Below, piece after piece: positions 7,705 through 15,980 of a stretch of 64,000 nucleotides of DNA (position 1 is the stretch's first letter; every line of letters begins with the position of its first letter). A program made the position numbers and the translations under genes. A model generated the notes under the pieces. It was not told where the DNA came from. It saw nothing but the letters and a program-made list of their open reading frames with translations, and made no database searches. Source of the DNA: Desulfurococcaceae archaeon AG1 (GTDB lineage Archaea > Thermoproteota > Thermoprotei_A > Sulfolobales > AG1); contig BEWT01000012.1 of the NCBI GenBank assembly GCA_003116855.1, forward strand, positions 87,366 to 151,365, in the 5' to 3' direction.

Positions 7705-8544
7705 TTGACCAGGATTGGGTTTTCGGTATGGAAAGGGGATTCGGGAAGAATAGGGTCTCTCATAAAGAGCCTGATCGAGAGCGGTATGGATCATGCTGAG
7801 GTAAGCGTCGACACTCCTCTAGATATAGAGCTAGAGGATCTCAAACCCGTTTTGGAGAGCATAAGAGATTCCGGAATAAGCCTCGGGATCCATCTCCCCT
7901 GGAGAGAGCTCCCCATAGCCTCGCCGATTGAGGAGGTAAGGTTAGCCTCAACAACTGTTATAATGAGGATCATTGATAGGCTATCGAGATACGATCCAGC
8001 GTATTTTGTGCTACACGGGTCAAGCGAGCAAGCTCTATGCTCGGAGCGGGAGGATCTATGTATAGGCTATCTAAAAAGATCCCTCGAGGAGTTGTTGAGA
8101 GTGAGCGATAGGATCGCTTTAGAGACTACCCAGGGAAGCTGTTGCGGCAAGATAGGGCAGATAGTCAAAATCCTGGAAGACTTACCCCAGCTAAGAATAT
8201 GCGTAGATCTAGCCCACATTGCCGTAGAGAACCTGGTAAGGAGTAAGGGTAGATGGCCTTCAACGGTCTCCGAAGCCTTATCAGAGGTGGTGGAGAGTAT
8301 TTGGAGAAGATCTACTGTGATCCACCTCCACGGATTAAAGAACAAGGATAGAAGACCGAGGACTCATTACGACTTCTCACAAACACCGCTAGGGGCAGAG
8401 GATATAGCTAGAGCAGTAAAGATCTGGGGGGTAGGGTATGTGGTGTTCGAGGTCTTCTACAGATCCTCTGGAGGAAGCCCCGAGCCGAGGGATCTCTCTG
8501 ACGAGGTCAGGAGGATGAGGAACTGGATTTCACTATTAGGCTAG
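7705..8544 (+). CDS. TIM-barrel sugar-phosphate isomerase / AP-endonuclease-like protein
   Basis: A 279-residue protein of the xylose-isomerase-like TIM-barrel superfamily (AP_endonuc_2 fold). Typical strand-end residues are visible: GIHLPW (about 62-67), YFVLHG (about 93-98), LALETT, CVDLAH (about 170-175), IHLHG (about 206-210) and VVFEVF near the end, giving a potential metal site of His, Glu, Asp and His. Members include endonuclease IV and sugar epimerases, and the exact activity cannot be read from sequence. TTG start, 11 bases after csl4, so likely co-transcribed. Confidence 0.7.
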   Translation: MTRIGFSVWKGDSGRIGSLIKSLIESGMDHAEVSVDTPLDIELEDLKPVLESIRDSGISLGIHLPWRELPIASPIEEVRLASTTVIMRIIDRLSRYDPAYFVLHGSSEQALCSEREDLCIGYLKRSLEELLRVSDRIALETTQGSCCGKIGQIVKILEDLPQLRICVDLAHIAVENLVRSKGRWPSTVSEALSEVVESIWRRSTVIHLHGLKNKDRRPRTHYDFSQTPLGAEDIARAVKIWGVGYVVFEVFYRSSGGSPEPRDLSDEVRRMRNWISLLG

Positions 8545-8613
8545 AGTTACAATGCTCTCCTCGCTGCGACCTGTTTAGGGTTCCATACAGACTCTCCACC
8601 AGTGTTCCCAGAC

Positions 8614-9402
8614 CTATGGTGGTACTATCTTGCCTCTATCAACCCTATATTCTATAGGCTCTACACAGTGGGCTGATGCCCTCATTTTCTTTATATAGAA
8701 ATACCTAGTAACTCTCTTCTTAGCGACATCCATCTCTAGGTTTGCAACGACAACACCGTCGAGCATGTTTTCAATAGTCTTTAACCATTCAGCTATATCT
8801 TCAGAATCCGTGTGGACTATAACCAGGGTTGTGACCCCATATCCCTTTGAGACCACCGCCCTTATTCTTTTTAGAAGCTCTGTTGCACTGCTTATCTCTA
8901 TAGATGAGAGGATCTCGTTATATGAGTCAATGATCATTATACCCCCACCCCCTTTCTCAGACATATATGCCGACTCAAGCCTTACAGCTGATAGTATCTC
9001 CTCGGGTGTTAGCGATGATATGGATCTCGATATAATATCCTGGGGGGGTTTTAGGGGAAGCATCCTATGAGAGAAACCATCTATTATCCTGAACGCCCCA
9101 CGCGATATAGAGGATCTCACAAGCTCTTCCCCAGCAACACTTGATAACGAGTTAACAACATGCTGGGGATCATCGTCCAAGGCTAGGTACGTGACGAAAC
9201 CCCCTCTGCTAAGGTGATAGGACGCTGTGTTCCTAACAAGCAGGCTCTTCCCACCCCCAGAGGGGCCTACGATGGCGATCATGGATCTTGGGTTTATTCT
9301 CTCAACACACCAGTCAAGGATCTTAACCCCAAATACAAACCCAGGCAAGCTGATCCTAAACCACCAGTTATACTTACCAGGAATGGTTAAATCTACCCAC
9401 AT
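8614..9402 (-). CDS. RecA/KaiC-superfamily ATPase, archaeal
   Basis: About 263 residues with a Walker A motif GPSGGGKS (about residues 44-51), a Walker B strand GIMIIDS (about 155-161) and the LALDDD motif after the second strand, as in single-domain KaiC/RadA-like ATPases of archaea. The C-terminal stretch TRYFYIKKMR resembles the end of KaiC-type domains. Such proteins act in signalling or regulation, often of motility or circadian-like processes in better studied relatives, and nothing here fixes the role. I start at ATG 9402 (MWVDLTIPGKY). The frame extends to 9477, but that part looks unlike a domain. No partner genes are adjacent. Confidence 0.65.
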   Translation of the reverse strand: MWVDLTIPGKYNWWFRISLPGFVFGVKILDWCVERINPRSMIAIVGPSGGGKSLLVRNTASYHLSRGGFVTYLALDDDPQHVVNSLSSVAGEELVRSSISRGAFRIIDGFSHRMLPLKPPQDIISRSISSLTPEEILSAVRLESAYMSEKGGGGIMIIDSYNEILSSIEISSATELLKRIRAVVSKGYGVTTLVIVHTDSEDIAEWLKTIENMLDGVVVANLEMDVAKKRVTRYFYIKKMRASAHCVEPIEYRVDRGKIVPP

Positions 9403-9664
9403 AGACAGAGACCCGGCTGGATAGATGAAAGCCCCGTGTTCTTGACTCGATCGCGACTTACGAATACACAGAAACACAGATCCATGTAGGCAAGGTTAAA
9501 GCCCTAGATATAGAAGGATATCACTGGTATAACGAAAATTAAGGAACAAAGAACCGTTATACAGTGCTAGTTGGAGCTTATTATTAATCGCGTTATATTG
9601 GTATCTATTCTATTTGATTTGCAGCATATTAGTCAGTATTTCTGAAAAAACATGGGTGTATTGA

Positions 9665-10597
9665 ATGCCTGCGTTCAATATACACAGACTATCCCATGCC
9701 GCTCTCAATGTATCAAACATAGAGCGTGCTAGGGAGTTCTACGTAGATATCCTGGGCTTTGTAGAGGTTGAGAAGAACGGGGATGAGCTTTACCTCAAGG
9801 GTGTTGAGGAGGGTCAGCACCACAGCCTCATCCTCAAAAAGGGAGAGCCGACGGGGCTTGTCTATGCTGGTTTCAGGGTATCGTCGCCCGAGGATCTGGA
9901 TCGTGTGCGTAGCTACTACGAATCACGCGGCTGCAGAGTGACCAAGTATAAGGAGAAGGCTGTAGACGATGCTCTGCTCGTGATAGATATGTTCGGTGTA
10001 CCTATGCTCTTTTACTACGACATGGAATATACAGGGGATCTGGGGCTTAGGTTCAACGTATACAAGGGAGCCCCGCCTGTGAGGATACACCATGTCAATC
10101 TAGGGCTTAAGACCCACGATCTAGAGGAGGGGCTTAGATACTATACCGAGGATCTTGGATTCATACTAACCGAGTATTTCCTAGGCCCTGATGGGTCTAA
10201 GCAGATTGCGTGGCTAACAGGGCGCTATATACATAGCTCCCACGAGGTTGCAATAGCTAAGGCCGGTGACGCAGCATTCCACCATATAGCATACTATGTA
10301 TTCGAGTTCAGGGATATGGTGAGGATAGCAGATATACTTGCCAGCCTTGGCATGTGGGACTCTATAGAGAGAGGGCCTGGGAGGCATGGAGCAACAAGAG
10401 GATTCCACCTATACCTAAGAGATCCTGATGGGAATAGGATAGAACTCTATCAAGGGGATTACGTTATACTAGATCCTGATAAGTGGAAGCCTATTGAGTG
10501 GAGATATGAGCAGGCGAGATATAGATCCGATTTCTGGGGAAGACCAACGCCTGAGAGGTGGAGAGAAGTAAAACAAGTGATCCCGCCAAGCCTATAA
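9665..10597 (+). CDS. Extradiol (catechol 2,3-) dioxygenase, VOC family
   Basis: A 310-residue two-module vicinal-oxygen-chelate protein. The N-terminal module (1-140) starts HRLSHAALNVSNIERAREFY. The C-terminal catalytic module (about 140-290) shows the expected 2-His-1-carboxylate iron ligands: His in HHVNLGL (about 142), His in HHIAYYV (about 201) and Glu in RIELYQGDY (about 259). Residues DPDGNRIELY complete the family signature. The sequence resembles homoprotocatechuate/catechol 2,3-dioxygenases that open aromatic rings by meta-cleavage. No other aromatic-degradation genes adjoin it, so the natural substrate is unknown. ATG start. The gene is followed by repeated RNA copy 1. Confidence 0.85.
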   Translation: MPAFNIHRLSHAALNVSNIERAREFYVDILGFVEVEKNGDELYLKGVEEGQHHSLILKKGEPTGLVYAGFRVSSPEDLDRVRSYYESRGCRVTKYKEKAVDDALLVIDMFGVPMLFYYDMEYTGDLGLRFNVYKGAPPVRIHHVNLGLKTHDLEEGLRYYTEDLGFILTEYFLGPDGSKQIAWLTGRYIHSSHEVAIAKAGDAAFHHIAYYVFEFRDMVRIADILASLGMWDSIERGPGRHGATRGFHLYLRDPDGNRIELYQGDYVILDPDKWKPIEWRYEQARYRSDFWGRPTPERWREVKQVIPPSL

Positions 10598-10767
10598 GTG
10601 CAGGGATCATAGATCTTTTTATTATATAATAAATGCTCCGGCCTTTCCTGCGATTGATAGGCTGTTTTCTTTTTTGATATGCATAGGGAGGGTTAATAGG
10701 TTTTGGGAGTGTTCATGGGTATCGGAGACCGCATGTCCGAAGACCGTTTCCCCATCGATACCCAGGA

Positions 10768-10777
10768 GTATTTATAA
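10768..10777 (+). promoter_or_regulatory. TATA box of repeated RNA copy 1
   Basis: GTATTTATAA lies 22 bases upstream of the GTGTGGG hairpin at 10800. The identical ten bases sit at the same distance from the same hairpin in copy 2 (50947-50956, minus strand), so this promoter is conserved between the two loci. Confidence 0.75.
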
Positions 10778-10798
10778 GCTTTGAGAGAGATTGCTTCT

Positions 10799-11020
10799 GG
10801 TGTGGGTCTCCCCACACAGGCCCCGGGTGGTGATGGAGACACTGTTCCAAGCCTTCTGGGAGTGATCTTTCGAGCTTGGGTGGGGCCGGGTGCTGTTTGG
10901 CTTGACAGCTGCCCACGAACCTACAGAGATAAAGAGGTCTCTGTGGGGGGTAGAGGTTCCTGGATGCAGCCATGGATAAAAAGATGAAAGATTGGAATGA
11001 ATATCTAGGGACAAACGGTA
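10799..11020 (+). ncRNA. Repeated structured RNA, copy 1
   Basis: About 222 bases homologous to 50719-50925 on the other strand. Helix A: GTGTGGG/CCCACAC (10800-10806/10811-10817) with loop TCTC, identical in both copies. Helix B: GGGCCGG/TTGGCTT (10883-10889/10897-10903), G-U rich here but fully paired in copy 2. Helix C: ten pairs, 10920-10929 with 10938-10947, in which three pairs differ from copy 2 by double, pairing-preserving changes. Helix D: GTTCCT/AGGGAC (10956-10961/11007-11012). The ends are the TATA-spaced start and the conserved GGGACAAACGGTA. The short open frames here are not shared with copy 2. Family unknown to me. A solitary guide-RNA-like element, a mobile non-coding element or a housekeeping RNA are all possible. 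Confidence 0.75.
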
Positions 11021-11025
11021 TATAG
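11018..11025 (+). promoter_or_regulatory. Putative promoter of the DNA polymerase gene
   Basis: GTATATAG overlaps the last bases of repeated RNA copy 1 and would place a transcript start near 11048, just ahead of a GGGGATC ribosome-binding element and the ATG at 11060. Confidence 0.4.
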
Positions 11026-11059
11026 AGATATTTTTCCTTGAATATATAATTAGGGGATC

Positions 11060-13450
11060 ATGGGGGAGGAGGTTCTAGACGTTTTTATCCTGGATCTGAG
11101 CTATGAGGTTGTTAGGTCGGAGCCTCATATTGTGATCTGGGGTATAGATTCTTCTGGAAACAGGGTGCTTCTTAGGGATAGGAGTTTTAGACCTTACTTC
11201 TACGCAGTGCTTGAAGACGACGCTCCTGTAGAGCAGGTGGCAGAGATGATCAGAAGGCTGAGCGTGCCATCATCGCCAATAACCGAGGTTAAACCAGTTG
11301 ATAGGAAATACTATGGAAGACCTGTCAACGTCCTCAGGATCCAGACTGTTATTCCTGAGAGTGTTAGGGATTATAGAGAAAAGGTTAAGGGCATTGCGTA
11401 TGTTAGAGAGGTGCTTGAGGCTGACATAAGGTTCGCCCTGAGGTATATGATAGATAGGGAGACTCCTCCCAGCACCTGGCATAGGTTTAGGGTTAGGAAG
11501 ATCCCGAGGAGTAACGAGTATAGAGTCTCTGAGGAATACGAGGTTCTCGAAAGAATAGGCTATAGCGATATAACAAAACCCCCTAGCATGAGGAGCATAG
11601 CCTTTGATATAGAGGTATATAACCCCAGAGGCTCTCCAAGAGCAGAGACCGATCCTGTGATAATAATAGGCGCCATGAATGACAAGGGAGAGAAGGTTCA
11701 GTTCCTCGCAGAAGATCCAGGGCCGAGGGATGCAAAACCACTTAGAGAATTCATTGAATACGTGTTAAACGAGGATCCAGACATACTTTTCGGATATAAT
11801 AGTGCTTATTTCGACATACCATACCTCATGGAGAGATGTAAGAGGTATGGATTGAAATTCGATATCGGTAGGAGGAGGGGGGCTGAGCCGAGACCTAGTG
11901 TTTATGGTCACTACTCAATCCCCGGGAGGCTGCACGTGGATCTCTATGATTTTGCTGAGGAGATACACGAGATAAAGATCAAGAGCCTCGATGTCGTTGC
12001 AGAGTACTTCGGGATCATGAGCAGGTCTGAGAGGACAAACATACCATGGTACGAGATAGCGAGGTACTGGGATGACAAGTCAAAGAGACCGATTCTTCTG
12101 AGATACTCTATGGAGGATGTTATATCGACATACGGGATAGGGATGAAGATCCTTCCCTTCGCGATCCAGATATCATCTCTAACAGGATTACCACTAGACC
12201 AGGTTGGATCAGCATCTGTAGGGCATAGGCTGGAGTGGTATCTAATGAGAGAAGCCTATAGATATGGAGAGCTCGTACCAAACAGGGAGGAGAGACCCTA
12301 CGAACCCTACAAAGGAGCAGTTGTTCTAGAACCAAAGCCCGGGGTTCACGAGAACATAGCTGTTATGGATTTCTCATCCATGTATCCAAACATAATGATC
12401 AAGTACAACATTGGTCCAGACACATATATAGATAACGAAGAAGAATGCGGAGAAGACGGGTGCTGGAAAGCCCCAGAGGTTGGCTATCTCTTCAGAAAAA
12501 GCCCTCCGGGGTTTTACAAGAGGGTTCTTGAGACGCTCTTAAAGCTGAGGAGAAGTATCAGGGACGAGATGAAGAAATACGATCCCGATAGTATTGAGTA
12601 TAGAATCCTTGACGAGAGGCAAAAAGCCCTGAAAATACTCGCCAACGCCGCCTACGGCTATATGGGGTGGGTGGGGGCTAGGTGGTATTTCAAGCAGGGA
12701 GCAGAGGCTGTGACAGCATGGGGTAGGGCTACTATTAAGAGGGCTATCGAGATCGCTAAGAGCATGGGGTTAGAGGTTATCTATGGAGATACGGACTCGC
12801 TCTTCATAAAATACTCGAAAGGATTAGCTGAGGAGTTCGCGGAGAGGATCTCTAGGGAGCTTGAGATGGAGATAAAGATAGATAAGATCTATAGGAAGGT
12901 CTTCTTCACAGAGGCTAAGAAGAGATATGTAGGGCTGACAGAGAATGGAGGGATAGACATAGTTGGCTTCGAAGCGGTGAGGGGAGACTGGTCAGAGCTT
13001 GCCAAAGAGATCCAGGAGGAAGTGGCGAGAATAATACTCGGGACAAACGATGTGTCAAAGGCTATAGAGTATGTGAGAAGCGTTGTGAAAAACCTAGAGG
13101 CTGGCAAGATACCCATGGAGAAGCTAGTCATATGGAAAACAATAACAAGACCCCTAGACGAGTACGAAGCCACGGCACCCCATGTAAGAGCAGCAAAGAT
13201 CCTGCTGAGCAGAGGGGGTAGAATAGCGATAGGGGATAAGATAGGCTATGTCATAGTGAGAGGGGCTGGGAGGATAAGCGATAGAGCAATGCCCTACACG
13301 TTTGTAGACCCAAAGGATATAGATCCATCATACTATATAGACCACCAGGTAATACCAGCAGCCCTAAGAATACTAGAGTACTTCGGGGTAACGGAGAGAA
13401 CCCTGAGATCAGGGTCTAGGAGCAGGAGTCTTTTCGACTACTCCAGATAA
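11060..13450 (+). CDS. polB: Family B DNA polymerase
   Basis: A 796-residue archaeal family-B DNA polymerase with proofreading exonuclease. Exo I is AFDIEVYNP (about 180), Exo II is FGYNSAYFDIPYL, and Exo III is YSMEDVISTYGIG. The polymerase motifs are DFSSMYPNIM (motif A, about 438), KILANAAYGYMG (motif B, about 528) and YGDTDSLF (motif C, about 575), with all catalytic aspartates present. The length (about 800) fits the crenarchaeal PolB3-like group more than the longer PolB1 group, but I cannot settle the paralogue from one sequence. The preceding bases TAGGGGATC give a close ribosome-binding site. It is preceded by repeated RNA copy 1. Confidence 0.95.
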   Translation: MGEEVLDVFILDLSYEVVRSEPHIVIWGIDSSGNRVLLRDRSFRPYFYAVLEDDAPVEQVAEMIRRLSVPSSPITEVKPVDRKYYGRPVNVLRIQTVIPESVRDYREKVKGIAYVREVLEADIRFALRYMIDRETPPSTWHRFRVRKIPRSNEYRVSEEYEVLERIGYSDITKPPSMRSIAFDIEVYNPRGSPRAETDPVIIIGAMNDKGEKVQFLAEDPGPRDAKPLREFIEYVLNEDPDILFGYNSAYFDIPYLMERCKRYGLKFDIGRRRGAEPRPSVYGHYSIPGRLHVDLYDFAEEIHEIKIKSLDVVAEYFGIMSRSERTNIPWYEIARYWDDKSKRPILLRYSMEDVISTYGIGMKILPFAIQISSLTGLPLDQVGSASVGHRLEWYLMREAYRYGELVPNREERPYEPYKGAVVLEPKPGVHENIAVMDFSSMYPNIMIKYNIGPDTYIDNEEECGEDGCWKAPEVGYLFRKSPPGFYKRVLETLLKLRRSIRDEMKKYDPDSIEYRILDERQKALKILANAAYGYMGWVGARWYFKQGAEAVTAWGRATIKRAIEIAKSMGLEVIYGDTDSLFIKYSKGLAEEFAERISRELEMEIKIDKIYRKVFFTEAKKRYVGLTENGGIDIVGFEAVRGDWSELAKEIQEEVARIILGTNDVSKAIEYVRSVVKNLEAGKIPMEKLVIWKTITRPLDEYEATAPHVRAAKILLSRGGRIAIGDKIGYVIVRGAGRISDRAMPYTFVDPKDIDPSYYIDHQVIPAALRILEYFGVTERTLRSGSRSRSLFDYSR

Positions 13451-13529
13451 TCACAGGATCGATTTTGCTCCGAGCAAAAAGCTATCTTTGTTATAAACAA
13501 GCAAGCCTGAGATCTCAGCACCCAGTAGC

Positions 13530-14384
13530 ATGATTATTAAGCCCCCGTGTGATAGATATCTGGTAGCCCTGATGAGGAGCATGTTCAAGGTATACTCCCA
13601 CCTAACATGCCCCACATCCTATAGACTTTTTAGGAAGCTGAGAAGCTCTGGAGCCCTAGAAAGCGTTATCCTCATAGATACAGGATTAGACCCCTTCGGT
13701 GCTATATCAAGAAATGTTGTCTCTGTGCCTGCTATCTTTTATAATGATAACCTGATCTATTCGGGATATTTCGATGTAGACGAGGCTGTTAACACTATAG
13801 GCACGGGATCCCTGCCTTCTCTAGAAGATTTCGATTATACCGAGGCCTCGGTTATGGCTATGGAGGGGCTTCTTGACTCTTACGCAACAGCCCTCTGGAT
13901 CTTCCTAACCGATAGGATCGAATCCCCCCTCAGGCTGAGAAGCTTTATAGAGGCTGTATCGAGACACGTGTTCTATAGATATAGATCTGATGAGAGTTAT
14001 GAGAGACTTAGAAAGGAAATAATAGACCTCTATAGGGGTGAGAGAAGCCTATATCTAGAAAGGCTTAGAGAAGTAGTTACAAGGAACGTTATAAGGGAGC
14101 TCATATGGCTAGGAAAAGATCCAAACATATATAGGGAAAGGATAAACCCAGAATACATAGAGCATCTACTCCTCGCCAGAACAGCTATTGGAAGAATAGG
14201 TCTTTTCATGGGATATAGTGGGGAGAAGATCCATAGAGAGAGGATAAGAGATCTCTACACACATCTCACGAACAGGTGGGGAGATGTAGTTGAAAGCGTG
14301 TTGAAGGAGACAAAGAAGATCCTGGGAGATGCTGAGTATGTGAGCGAATATACTAAAAAGCTTGAAGAACATACAACTACCTAG
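13530..14384 (+). CDS. Thioredoxin-fold-like archaeal protein with helical C-terminal domain
   Basis: A 284-residue protein. The first 90 residues have a thioredoxin-like layout (SHLTCPTSYRLFRKL at about 23-37, then a beta strand VILIDTG, and VSVPAIFYNDNLIYSG with a cis-Pro-like VPA), but with a lone Cys instead of CxxC. The remaining 190 residues are charged and helical and not recognised. A glutaredoxin-like or thiol-binding role for the N terminus is inferred from the fold pattern only. TATA-like GTTATAAAC at about 13490 supports a short-leader start at ATG 13530. The gene precedes the dihydropteroate-synthase-related gene by 18 bases, so co-transcription is likely. Confidence 0.6.
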   Translation: MIIKPPCDRYLVALMRSMFKVYSHLTCPTSYRLFRKLRSSGALESVILIDTGLDPFGAISRNVVSVPAIFYNDNLIYSGYFDVDEAVNTIGTGSLPSLEDFDYTEASVMAMEGLLDSYATALWIFLTDRIESPLRLRSFIEAVSRHVFYRYRSDESYERLRKEIIDLYRGERSLYLERLREVVTRNVIRELIWLGKDPNIYRERINPEYIEHLLLARTAIGRIGLFMGYSGEKIHRERIRDLYTHLTNRWGDVVESVLKETKKILGDAEYVSEYTKKLEEHTTT

Positions 14385-14402
14385 CCTTAAAGGATCATAG
14401 CG

Positions 14403-15965
14403 GTGTTTTTGTTGAAGATCCTTATACTCACAGGCAAGCTCGCTTCACACATAGCACTATCGATCGCCTCCAAGATCTCAAGCGACATGGGGATCAAGGT
14501 TGACGTTGGCATCCTAAACATACCTGTTGCGGCTCTCATAACAACCAGGGATGTTCTCGAATACCTATCCCAAAGGGCTAGCGAGGTGAAGGGCTACGAT
14601 ATAATCATAGCCCCCGGTTTAATGCTAGGGGATCTTGATATAGTTAACAGAGCTCTGGGCGTTAGGTGTTATAAGGGTAGCAGATATATAGGGGATCTTC
14701 CGATCGTTATAGACGAGGTTATCAAGAAAGGAGCACAGCTATCAACATCGAAGCCCGCTGACTCTGTCCTCGATACCCTTAGGAAGAGGGATTATAACAA
14801 GATTCTCGAAGAACTTGAGGAGAGCTCGAGAAAGACCTTTAGCATAGGATCTCTATCAATCCCCCTAGATCCTCCTCCCTTTAGGATCTTTGCCGAGGTG
14901 AATATAGATCACCCCATAGAAGCAACGATCAAGAATGCTAGGAGGCTTATCGAGAGCGGAGCAGATCTCCTGGTTATAGGTACACATGCAGATAGCGATG
15001 ATCCAGATAGTGTTAGGAGAGTGTTTAGAGAGATTAAGAAACATTACGAAATACCCCTCGGCATAGACTCCCTAAACCCGAGAGAGGTTGAGGCAGCGGT
15101 TTCCGAGGGGGCTGGGCTTGTCATGAATATAAGCAGATCCTTCTTTGACTTTGTAGATAGATTTGGCAGGGATCTTGCCTACGTATTAGTCCCAGAGACC
15201 GTTGAGGATCCCACAGCTGCTTCGAGGGTTAAGGCTCTTAAAAAAGATCTAGAGGATCTTGTTAATAGATATAATGCTTGGAAAGTAATCCTAGACCCCG
15301 TGATACCTCCACCCCATTTCGGAGCACTCGAAGGCTTATACGCAGTAGCACTCACAAAGAGAGAGATAGCCTCCCACCCTGTCATGATGAGCTCTGCAAA
15401 CATTGTCGAGATGATCGACACGGATTCTATAGGGATAAACGCATTGCTAACAAGCCTAGCCCTCGAGGCCGGGGCCTCAATAGTGCTCGCAACAGAGGAT
15501 AGCTGGAAGACTAGAGGCTCTGTCTCCGAGATCAGAAGAGCTGCTACAATGTGCTCGATAGCCCATGTTAAGAGATCACCGCCAAAAGATCTAGGGATAG
15601 GGCTTTTCCTAGCCAAGTCGAAGGAGAAGCCTGTAAGGATCCCGATCTCTTTTGAGGAGGATATAGTTGTTGATAGATATATCCCCCCATCGAGGCTCGA
15701 TAGCGATAAGTTCTTCGTCGTCCAGGTGGATCATGAGGAGAGATATATAGAGGTATATATATTCAGCGGTGATAAAGAGAGAGCCGTGTATAGGGTTAGG
15801 GGAAGAGATCCCAGAAGCCTTGGAAGGCTTGCCCTGAGACTCTCAGGGATCCAGGATCCGGAGCACGCGCTCTACCTAGGAGTGGAGCTTGCAAGAGCGT
15901 TGGAAGCCCTAAGACTTGGGAGGAGATATGAGCAGGATGAGCAGCCCTCAATAGATATGATATAA
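14403..15965 (+). CDS. Dihydropteroate synthase-related protein (archaeal)
   Basis: A 520-residue protein matching the archaeal dihydropteroate-synthase-related family. An N-terminal domain of about 160 residues is followed by a pterin-binding TIM barrel (about 165-400) with FRIFAEVNI, LLVIGTHAD, PLGIDSLNP and GLVMNISRS at successive strand ends. The C-terminal part, about 100 residues, is unrecognised. True dihydropteroate synthase makes 7,8-dihydropteroate for folate. In archaea that use methanopterin-type carriers the role of this relative is uncertain. GTG start at 14403 with AAGGATC 8 bases upstream. An alternative TTG lies at 14412. Confidence 0.8.
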   Translation: MFLLKILILTGKLASHIALSIASKISSDMGIKVDVGILNIPVAALITTRDVLEYLSQRASEVKGYDIIIAPGLMLGDLDIVNRALGVRCYKGSRYIGDLPIVIDEVIKKGAQLSTSKPADSVLDTLRKRDYNKILEELEESSRKTFSIGSLSIPLDPPPFRIFAEVNIDHPIEATIKNARRLIESGADLLVIGTHADSDDPDSVRRVFREIKKHYEIPLGIDSLNPREVEAAVSEGAGLVMNISRSFFDFVDRFGRDLAYVLVPETVEDPTAASRVKALKKDLEDLVNRYNAWKVILDPVIPPPHFGALEGLYAVALTKREIASHPVMMSSANIVEMIDTDSIGINALLTSLALEAGASIVLATEDSWKTRGSVSEIRRAATMCSIAHVKRSPPKDLGIGLFLAKSKEKPVRIPISFEEDIVVDRYIPPSRLDSDKFFVVQVDHEERYIEVYIFSGDKERAVYRVRGRDPRSLGRLALRLSGIQDPEHALYLGVELARALEALRLGRRYEQDEQPSIDMI

Positions 15966-15980
15966 AAGATCTACGAAGAT

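Noticed and set aside
10781-10987. Open reading frame of 68 codons overlapping repeated RNA copy 1
   Set aside because: The frame is not conserved in copy 2, whereas the RNA helices are. There is no ribosome-binding site or recognisable sequence.
10799-11020. Transposon guide RNA (TnpB/IscB type) as the identity of the repeated RNA
   Set aside because: No TnpB or IscB gene lies near either copy and I see no typical terminal signals, so I leave it only as a hypothesis.
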